Origin: Acidobacteriota bacterium
GTDB taxonomy: Bacteria; Acidobacteriota; Polarisedimenticolia; J045
Length of the DNA stretch: 5,394 bases
Assembly: GCA_020350085.1 (NCBI GenBank)
Contig: CP070706.1
Location: 2,954,800-2,960,193 of the forward strand
Reading direction: 5' to 3'
The translations under genes were made by a program, and so were the position numbers. Positions 1 through 5,394 of this stretch are shown here, in pieces. Under the pieces are notes generated by a model. That model did no database searches. It was given only the letters and a program-made list of their open reading frames with translations, and had not been told where the DNA came from. Position 1 is the first letter of the stretch. Every line of letters begins with the position of its first letter.

Positions 1-1195
1 GAAAGTGAGCCACGACGAAATAGGTGTCGTGGACGTGGATGTCGATCGACATCGTTGCGAGAAACAGCCCCGTCAATCCACCGATCAAGAACAGCCACAA
101 GAACGACAGAAAATAGAGCATCGGGGTGTCGAAGTGGATCGACCCCTTGTACATCGTCGCCACCCAGTTGAACGCCTTGATCGCCGAAGGGATCGCCACT
201 GCGAAAGTCAAGAAGCTGAACACCGTCGAGGCTAGATTCGATTGGCCCGAGGTGAACATGTGATGGCCCCATACCAGAAAGCCGATGATCGCGATCGCCA
301 CGCTGCTGTAAGCGATGAACTTGTAACCGAAAATGTGCTTGCGGCTGAACGTAGATACCAGCTCGCTCGCGACCCCCATCGCTGGCAGCACCATGATGTA
401 GACCGCCGGATGTGAATAGAACCAGAAAAAGTGCTGGAATAACACCGGGTCGCCGCCCAGAGCCGGGTCGAAGATGCCGATGCCCATGATCCGCTCGAGA
501 CCGAGCAGCAGCAGCGTGATCCCGAGCACGGGCGTCGCTAACACCTGGATGATGCTCGTCGCGTAGAGCCCCCACAAGAACAGCGGCATCTGGAACCATC
601 CCATGCCGGCGGGTCGCATCTTGTGGATCGTGACGATGAAGTTCAGCCCCGTAAAGATCGAACTGAAGCCGAGGATGAAAACGCCGAAAACGACCGTCGT
701 CACGCTGCTCGCCGTCGAGGTGCTGTAGGGCGTGTAGAACGTCCAGCCCGTGTCGAGTCCACTCATGAACATCGCACCAACGAGAAACAGCGATCCGAAC
801 ACGTACAACCAGAAGCTCCCCAAGTTCAGCCGCGGAAACGCCACATCCTTCGCACCGAGCATGATCGGGAGCACGAAGTTGCCCAGTGCAGCGGGGATGA
901 CGGGGATCAGGAACATGAAGATCATGATCGCCCCGTGCAGGGTGAACATCTGATTGTAGGTGTCGGCCTCGATGACCGTCTTTTCTGGCGTCAGCAGCTC
1001 CGTCCGCACGACCATCGCGAAGATGCCGCCGACGAGAAAGGCGGTCAGCGTCGCGACGAGGTACATCACGCCGATACGCTTGTGATCGAGCGTGAACAGC
1101 CACGAGAGGACACCGCGCGAGGATGTCAGGTAGTTGTCCTCGTGCGCGTCCGGAGCCGGTACCGGCCGAGTAAGGCTTGCGTCGATCGTCGTCAT
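1..1195 (-). CDS. coxA: Cytochrome c oxidase subunit I, A2-type heme-copper oxygen reductase (partial, 3' end outside window)
   Basis: This is the catalytic membrane subunit, which reduces O2 to water at heme a3-CuB and pumps protons. The window holds the first 398 codons of a protein usually over 500 residues long; translation runs off at base 1. Ligands seen are His87 (heme a), His262 with Tyr266 (CuB and cross-linked Tyr), His311-His312 (CuB), His389-Asp390 (Mg/Mn region) and His397 (heme a3). The second heme a ligand falls just outside. D-channel residues Asp117, Asn106 and Asn124 and K-channel Lys340 are present; Ser337 replaces the usual Thr. The usual D-channel glutamate in HPEVY is absent: the motif is YSHPAVY (260-266), diagnostic of the A2 family. 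ATG at 1195 lies 18 nt after coxB, with only a weak upstream purine run. Subunits III and IV are expected further downstream. Confidence 0.98.
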   Translation of the reverse strand, partial: MTTIDASLTRPVPAPDAHEDNYLTSSRGVLSWLFTLDHKRIGVMYLVATLTAFLVGGIFAMVVRTELLTPEKTVIEADTYNQMFTLHGAIMIFMFLIPVIPAALGNFVLPIMLGAKDVAFPRLNLGSFWLYVFGSLFLVGAMFMSGLDTGWTFYTPYSTSTASSVTTVVFGVFILGFSSIFTGLNFIVTIHKMRPAGMGWFQMPLFLWGLYATSIIQVLATPVLGITLLLLGLERIMGIGIFDPALGGDPVLFQHFFWFYSHPAVYIMVLPAMGVASELVSTFSRKHIFGYKFIAYSSVAIAIIGFLVWGHHMFTSGQSNLASTVFSFLTFAVAIPSAIKAFNWVATMYKGSIHFDTPMLYFLSFLWLFLIGGLTGLFLATMSIDIHVHDTYFVVAHF

Positions 1196-1213
1196 GATCT
1201 CACTCGCTGGTCT

Positions 1214-2170
1214 TCATCGAAGGGTCTTCAGGTACGCGATGATCGCGGTGATTTCCTCGTCCTTGAGCCGCCCTTGATACGTCGGCATCACGGGGTCGTA
1301 GCCAGCGACGATCTTCGCCTGGGGGTAGAGGATCGACTCGCGCAGATAATTCTCGTCTGCGACGATCGGCGTGCCGTCGGACATTTGCCCCTGTCTTTCG
1401 TAAATGCCGAGGAAAGTCGGTCCGATCCCCGCCTTGCCGTCCACCGAATGGCACTGCGTGCAGCCTCTCTTTTGGTAGAGCACCTGACCCGCCTCCGCCG
1501 GCGGGAGGGAACCGACGATGTCGCTCGCCTTTTCGAGCCAGGTCTCGAACTCGCCCGGCGCGTGAACGTAAACCGTGGCCAGCATGTCCGAGTGACTGGT
1601 GCCGCAATACTCGGTGCAAAACAGCTGGTACTCGCCAGGCATCGTCGCAACGAACGTCACCTTGTTGTAGCGGCCGGGAACGGCATCCCTCTTGATGCGA
1701 AAGGCCGGTACGTAGACGCTGTGGATCACGTCGGTCGAGGTGAGTGTGAGAGTGACTTCCCGATCGACCGGAATGTGCAGTTCGTTATCGATGTAACCGT
1801 TCGGATACTGGAAGTTCCATGCCCACTTCTGCCCTTCCACCAGAATCTCGTAGGCGTTCGACGAAGAGACGAACATGTCCATGTAGCCGCGGAAGCCGCA
1901 CCAGAACATCATCACGAGCAGCAGCGCCGGCAGGATGCTCCATGTCAACTCGAGACCCGTGTTGTGTGACGGGCTGGGTTCCACCTCGTGGCCGGCTCGC
2001 GCGCGATAGCGAAACATGAACCAGATCGTCAACGCGACGAGAATTACGAAGAAGAACAGCGAAACGCCGAACACGAAATAGAATGTGAAGTCGACGCTGC
2101 TGGCCACGCGGGACGCCGGCTCGGGCATGAACAGCGTTTTGTCCGCAGTTGCGATCACGATATGCCTCAT
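1214..2170 (-). CDS. coxB: Cytochrome c oxidase subunit II with fused C-terminal cytochrome c domain (caa3 type)
   Basis: This is the electron-entry subunit of the oxidase, 318 residues, longer than a plain subunit II because a cytochrome c domain is appended. Two membrane helices (about 28-52 and 75-93) form the hairpin. The outer cupredoxin domain begins near 105 with the aromatic stretch KWAWNF (115-120), whose tryptophans match the electron-entry region. The CuA ligands are all present: His150, Cys185, Glu187, Cys189, His193 and Met196. The C-terminal domain carries Cys237-x-x-Cys240-His241 (CTQCH), with Met295 in DPVMPTY as likely axial ligand. This makes the enzyme caa3-type: it can take electrons directly from another membrane cytochrome such as an ACIII heme. 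I see no N-terminal lipobox. ATG at 2170 gives a normal N-terminus before the first helix, but its Shine-Dalgarno is poor; ATG at codon 15 is a weaker alternative. Confidence 0.96.
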   Translation of the reverse strand: MRHIVIATADKTLFMPEPASRVASSVDFTFYFVFGVSLFFFVILVALTIWFMFRYRARAGHEVEPSPSHNTGLELTWSILPALLLVMMFWCGFRGYMDMFVSSSNAYEILVEGQKWAWNFQYPNGYIDNELHIPVDREVTLTLTSTDVIHSVYVPAFRIKRDAVPGRYNKVTFVATMPGEYQLFCTEYCGTSHSDMLATVYVHAPGEFETWLEKASDIVGSLPPAEAGQVLYQKRGCTQCHSVDGKAGIGPTFLGIYERQGQMSDGTPIVADENYLRESILYPQAKIVAGYDPVMPTYQGRLKDEEITAIIAYLKTLR

Positions 2171-2210
2171 CCGCGCGAATTGCTCACGCCTGCTCGTTCG
2201 TCCGCGTGCG

Positions 2211-3071
2211 TCACCGCGCCGGCCCCTCGGTCGGGCGGCGGCGCAAGCCGCGCTCGCGAAGCCAGAAGGTCGCGAGAAAGAGCCCGAGAGCGACGACTGT
2301 CAGACCGCCCCCTGCGCGGAGCAAGTTCATCACGGCCACGGTGTAGCGCCCCTCGGCTGCGTCGTAGTGAAAACAGAACAAGACGACTCGATCCAGCGGA
2401 GAGCCGATCTTCCCCTCGGCTGCCTCGATCAACGACAGTTTGACCGTCGAGGGATCGAACCGCACACCGTACAGGTAACGTGTCAGCTTGCCGCGAGGCG
2501 ATGCGACGAAAATGACGGCCTGATGTGCGTACTCGCCGCGCTCCTCGATCCAGCGATAGCCGAAGCCGACCGCATCGGCGAGCGCGCGGATGTCGGCTTC
2601 GCGTCCGGTCAGAAAGTGCCAGCCGGCCGCGGACTCGGCGCGACCGTACTCTTCGACGTAGGACTGCTTCTTCAGCGCGGCAAGGCTCGGTGTTTCTAGC
2701 GGATTGATGCTCACCGAGACGACATCGAACTGCTCGCCCACCGTCCAGCTCAGCTCCCCGAGGCTCTGCACGAGGCCGCTGTGGACCAGGCCGCAGAGCA
2801 TCGGGCACTTATAGTAGCCGAGCACGAGAATCACGGGACGCTCTCCGGCGAAGTACTGGCCGAGCCGCACGCCGCGACCGGTCTCGTCGACGAACTCCAG
2901 ATCGAGAGGGAGCCACTCGCCGGCTCGCTCGGTGACGCTGACGCCTTCCAGCTGCTGGGGAAGATCGCGCACGACCTGACACGCGGCGGGAGGCGCCACG
3001 AGCATTGGCAAGATCACGACCAACACCGAGAGCGCTCGGAGGGCTGAGCGGCGGCGAGAGTCGACGTTCAC
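2211..3071 (-). CDS. sco: Sco1/SenC family copper chaperone or thiol-disulfide protein for CuA assembly, with C-terminal membrane helix
   Basis: This is an exported thioredoxin-fold protein (286 residues from this start) that delivers copper to, or reduces the cysteines of, the CuA site of oxidase subunit II, encoded immediately downstream. An N-terminal signal of SRRRSALR then a hydrophobic run (about 11-30) ends at PPAAC, followed by the mature domain. The copper/thiol motif is Cys89-x-x-x-Cys93 (YYKCPMLCG), and His183 (YAHQAVIF) is the likely third copper ligand. Near the C-terminus FCFHYD (232-237, Cys233 and His235) precedes a hydrophobic helix (about 252-271) and a basic tail. The start is uncertain. 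GTG at 3071 gives a compact signal peptide and leaves a 37-nt gap after the preceding gene. GTG at 3116 overlaps that gene's stop and would add 15 residues. Neither has a strong Shine-Dalgarno. The 3206 start is unlikely because it overlaps the preceding gene by 98 nt. Confidence 0.9.
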   Translation of the reverse strand: MNVDSRRRSALRALSVLVVILPMLVAPPAACQVVRDLPQQLEGVSVTERAGEWLPLDLEFVDETGRGVRLGQYFAGERPVILVLGYYKCPMLCGLVHSGLVQSLGELSWTVGEQFDVVSVSINPLETPSLAALKKQSYVEEYGRAESAAGWHFLTGREADIRALADAVGFGYRWIEERGEYAHQAVIFVASPRGKLTRYLYGVRFDPSTVKLSLIEAAEGKIGSPLDRVVLFCFHYDAAEGRYTVAVMNLLRAGGGLTVVALGLFLATFWLRERGLRRRPTEGPAR

Positions 3072-3108
3072 GGCTCGCGGATCTCTACGGCGAAGGACCA
3101 CACGCGTC

Positions 3109-3420
3109 TTACTCACCAGTTTCGCCAGCAGAGTTATCCTGGGCCTCGGCCGCGAGACGCTCCATGGCGCGCTCGATCGGGATCGCGACCACACCGGCCT
3201 GAGCATCGACGAGCCTGTAGCTGTGGATCTGCTGCTGCTGGCGGGCGCGAAGCAGCATCAGCTCCTGATACGCCGGCTGGACGACCCTCTGCTCGAGCTC
3301 GCGGTGCTCGTAGGCGTAGAAGTAGACCTGCACGAGCAGAATCAGCAGCACGACGACAACGGCACCTATCGCGCCGAAGAAGGCGGTGGACAGTGTGTCG
3401 GGATCGCCGTGACCTTGCAC
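3109..3420 (-). CDS. Small single-helix membrane protein between actF and sco, IPI-[E/D]-RAM motif, function unknown
   Basis: This is a 103-residue protein I cannot assign to a characterised family. A short N-terminus is followed by one strongly hydrophobic helix (about 12-36). Next comes a charged, Gln-rich stretch likely to be helical (about 38-66, containing RARQQQQ). A conserved-looking segment then reads SYRLVDAQAGVVAIPIERAM (67-86), and the tail is acidic. The topology suggests a membrane anchor with a domain on the outer face. From memory, small proteins with an 'IPI-D/E-RAM' segment occur beside ACIII and oxidase genes in other bacteria; this is recollection, not a search result. It starts with GTG at 3420, preceded by GAGAGG with 7 nt spacing that overlaps the actF stop, so it is very probably translated with actF. 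Its place suggests an accessory subunit or assembly factor of ACIII or of the oxidase; this is inference from context only. Confidence 0.85.
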   Translation of the reverse strand: MQGHGDPDTLSTAFFGAIGAVVVVLLILLVQVYFYAYEHRELEQRVVQPAYQELMLLRARQQQQIHSYRLVDAQAGVVAIPIERAMERLAAEAQDNSAGETGE

Positions 3421-3427
3421 CCGATGA

Positions 3428-3431
3428 CCTC

Positions 3432-3433
<2 letters not shown>
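3428..3433 (-). promoter_or_regulatory. Shine-Dalgarno of the small membrane protein, overlapping the actF stop codon
   Basis: GAGAGG on the minus strand begins inside the actF TGA stop and is followed by a 7-nt spacer and GTG at 3420. It is the main evidence that the GTG is a real start and that this small gene is expressed together with actF. Confidence 0.7.
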
Positions 3434-4637
<1,204 letters not shown>

Positions 4638-4647
4638 CGTTTTCGTT

Positions 4648-4652
4648 CTCCT
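4648..4652 (-). promoter_or_regulatory. Shine-Dalgarno of actF overlapping the actE stop codon
   Basis: AGGAG on the minus strand shares its first two bases with the TAG stop of actE and stands 10 nt before the actF ATG. It supports the 4637 start and suggests coupled translation of the two subunits. Confidence 0.7.
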
Positions 4653-5316
4653 AGCGTAGGCTCGGTCGAATCTCGGCCGGGACGTCTTCGATCGTCGCGG
4701 CCTGGCTGCGTTGCAGCGCTCTCACATAGGCCACGATCGCCCAGCGATCGGATACCGAAATCTGACGCCCGTAACCGGGCATGTTGCGGATGCCGTTCGT
4801 GATCGTGTTGAACAGATGGCCGTCTTCTCGCCCGCGGACGAGTTCGGTGTGGAGCGAGCTCGGTGGGACCCACTGGGGCTCTTCGAGCTGTTCGGCGCGC
4901 TTGGAGACCATGCCGTCACCATAGCCGCTCAACCCGTGACAGGGCGTGCAGTAGATGTCGAACCGCTCCTGACCGCGTTTCAGCAGTTGCTCGTCGAGAA
5001 CGATCCCATCCGGAAGCATCGCGATCCACTCCTCGCCGATCCGGCCGTCCACCACGCCTGGCGTCACTTGCAGCTCGCCGCGTGCCACCGTGCCCGCGAC
5101 CGGCGGGCGCATGGCGCGACCGTCGGCAAACAGCGAATTCGGTGCCTGCGGCTTGTACTTCGGCTGATCGTCCATATCGAAAAACAAGTGCAGAGGAGGC
5201 TTCTCAGAAACGGCGTAGCGTGCCTTGGCCACCATCGCGAGCGGCACCCACGACAAAGCCAACAGGAACGCCATGGCGAACTTGACCCAGCGAGGAATGC
5301 GGGCGCTAGCGCTCAT
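4651..5316 (-). CDS. actE: ActE, monoheme cytochrome c subunit of Alternative Complex III
   Basis: This is a membrane-anchored c-type cytochrome of 221 residues, acting on the outer face of the cytoplasmic membrane. Within ACIII it carries electrons, taken from quinol, toward the terminal oxidase. An N-terminal hydrophobic segment (about residues 12-31) follows a basic stretch and serves as export signal or anchor. The family-typical region around residues 46-80 includes MDDQPKYKPQ, FADGRAMRPP and GTVARG. The single heme site is Cys123-x-x-Cys126-His127 (CTPCH), and Met179 in NMPGYG is the likely sixth ligand. Two adjacent ATG codons (5319 and 5316) both fit. I chose 5316 because GAGG at 5326-5323 sits 6 nt from it and only 3 nt from 5319. 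The start lies inside the last codons of actD, implying translational coupling, and the stop is 13 nt before actF. The family call is firm; the exact start is uncertain by one codon. Confidence 0.93.
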   Translation of the reverse strand: MSASARIPRWVKFAMAFLLALSWVPLAMVAKARYAVSEKPPLHLFFDMDDQPKYKPQAPNSLFADGRAMRPPVAGTVARGELQVTPGVVDGRIGEEWIAMLPDGIVLDEQLLKRGQERFDIYCTPCHGLSGYGDGMVSKRAEQLEEPQWVPPSSLHTELVRGREDGHLFNTITNGIRNMPGYGRQISVSDRWAIVAYVRALQRSQAATIEDVPAEIRPSLR

Positions 5317-5394
5317 CATCGACCTCGCCGATGTCGGCAACCTCGCCCACTCGCGTGACGTCCGCGACTTGCTCGGTTTCTTCGAACTCTTCGA
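5306..5394 (-). CDS. actD: ActD, Alternative Complex III membrane subunit (DUF3341 family), C-terminal fragment
   Basis: Only the last 28 codons and the TAG stop (5308-5306) lie in the window; the start lies beyond the high-coordinate edge. The visible tail is strongly acidic (begins EEFEETEQVADV and ends DIGEVDDER) and has no membrane segment. Nothing in these 28 residues identifies the family. The assignment rests on position: in act operons the DUF3341 subunit ActD lies directly upstream of actE, and ActD proteins carry two N-terminal membrane helices and often a variable tail. The reading frame is open to the window edge, and its stop overlaps the start of actE, as expected for adjacent subunits made together. 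Alternative: any other protein with an acidic tail encoded upstream of actE. Confidence 0.72.
   Translation of the reverse strand, partial: EEFEETEQVADVTRVGEVADIGEVDDER
5323..5326 (-). promoter_or_regulatory. Shine-Dalgarno of actE, inside the actD coding region
   Basis: GAGG on the minus strand lies 6 nt before ATG 5316 and 3 nt before ATG 5319. It decides for 5316 by spacing. Because it lies within the last codons of actD, initiation at actE probably depends on ribosomes finishing actD. Confidence 0.6.

Noticed and set aside
623..1969. A 448-codon open frame on the plus strand, the longest uninterrupted plus-strand frame here.
   Set aside because: It is antisense to coxA and coxB, both of which keep every metal-binding residue. 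Its product is a low-complexity run rich in Arg, His, Asp and Glu with no recognisable domain, as expected of the complement of hydrophobic-protein codons in GC-rich DNA.
2171..2210. The 40-nt gap between sco and coxB as a possible terminator or internal promoter.
   Set aside because: I see no stable inverted repeat followed by a T run on the minus strand and no convincing -35/-10 pair; it contains only a short repeated TGCTC. It is most likely a simple operon spacer.
2085..2699. Open frame of 204 codons on the plus strand opposite sco.
   Set aside because: It is a shadow of sco and the 5' end of coxB: no domain is recognised and no plausible ribosome site is seen, whereas the opposite strand encodes intact family motifs.
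2167..2808. A second minus-strand frame of 213 codons inside sco.
   Set aside because: Arg-rich out-of-frame translation of sco; sco itself shows the CxxxC motif and membrane helix.
5317..5340. A longer actE start at the TTG codon at 5340.
   Set aside because: TTG is a rare start and would extend the overlap with actD; the ATG pair at 5319/5316 has GAGG just upstream and gives a normal signal-anchor N-terminus.

Overview
The window is one uninterrupted, minus-strand stretch of a respiratory operon. It reads from high to low coordinates and joins the end of an Alternative Complex III (ACIII, 'act') cluster to a caa3-type, A2-family heme-copper oxygen reductase. Gene order in the direction of transcription is: actD (last 28 codons) - actE - actF - a small single-helix membrane protein - sco - coxB (subunit II with a fused cytochrome c) - coxA (subunit I, running off the low-coordinate edge after 398 codons). 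There are no genes on the plus strand; long open frames there are shadows of GC-rich, membrane-protein coding sequence.

Taken together, ACIII oxidises quinol in the membrane and passes electrons to cytochrome c. ActE is one of its heme c carriers and ActF one of its large integral membrane subunits. The oxidase takes the electrons through the cytochrome c domain fused to CoxB, then CuA, heme a and the heme a3-CuB centre in CoxA, and reduces O2 while pumping protons. The Sco protein fits between them as the copper chaperone or thiol reductase for CuA assembly. The arrangement suggests an ACIII-caa3 pair made together and possibly acting as a supercomplex. This is inferred from gene order and from the known Rhodothermus marinus and Flavobacterium johnsoniae systems.

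The genes are tightly packed: actD and actE overlap, gaps elsewhere are 11 to about 40 nt, and two Shine-Dalgarno sequences overlap the preceding stop codon. I see no internal promoter, terminator, RNA gene, mobile element, CRISPR array or gene-free stretch longer than about 40 nt. All catalytic residues I checked are intact, so this looks like a functional locus rather than a decaying one.

The organism is a GC-rich (roughly 60% by eye), Gram-negative-type aerobic bacterium from a lineage using ACIII in place of the bc1 complex, for example Myxococcota, Acidobacteriota, Planctomycetota, Gemmatimonadota or similar. The sequence alone does not settle which. The least-characterised element is the 103-residue protein between actF and sco.
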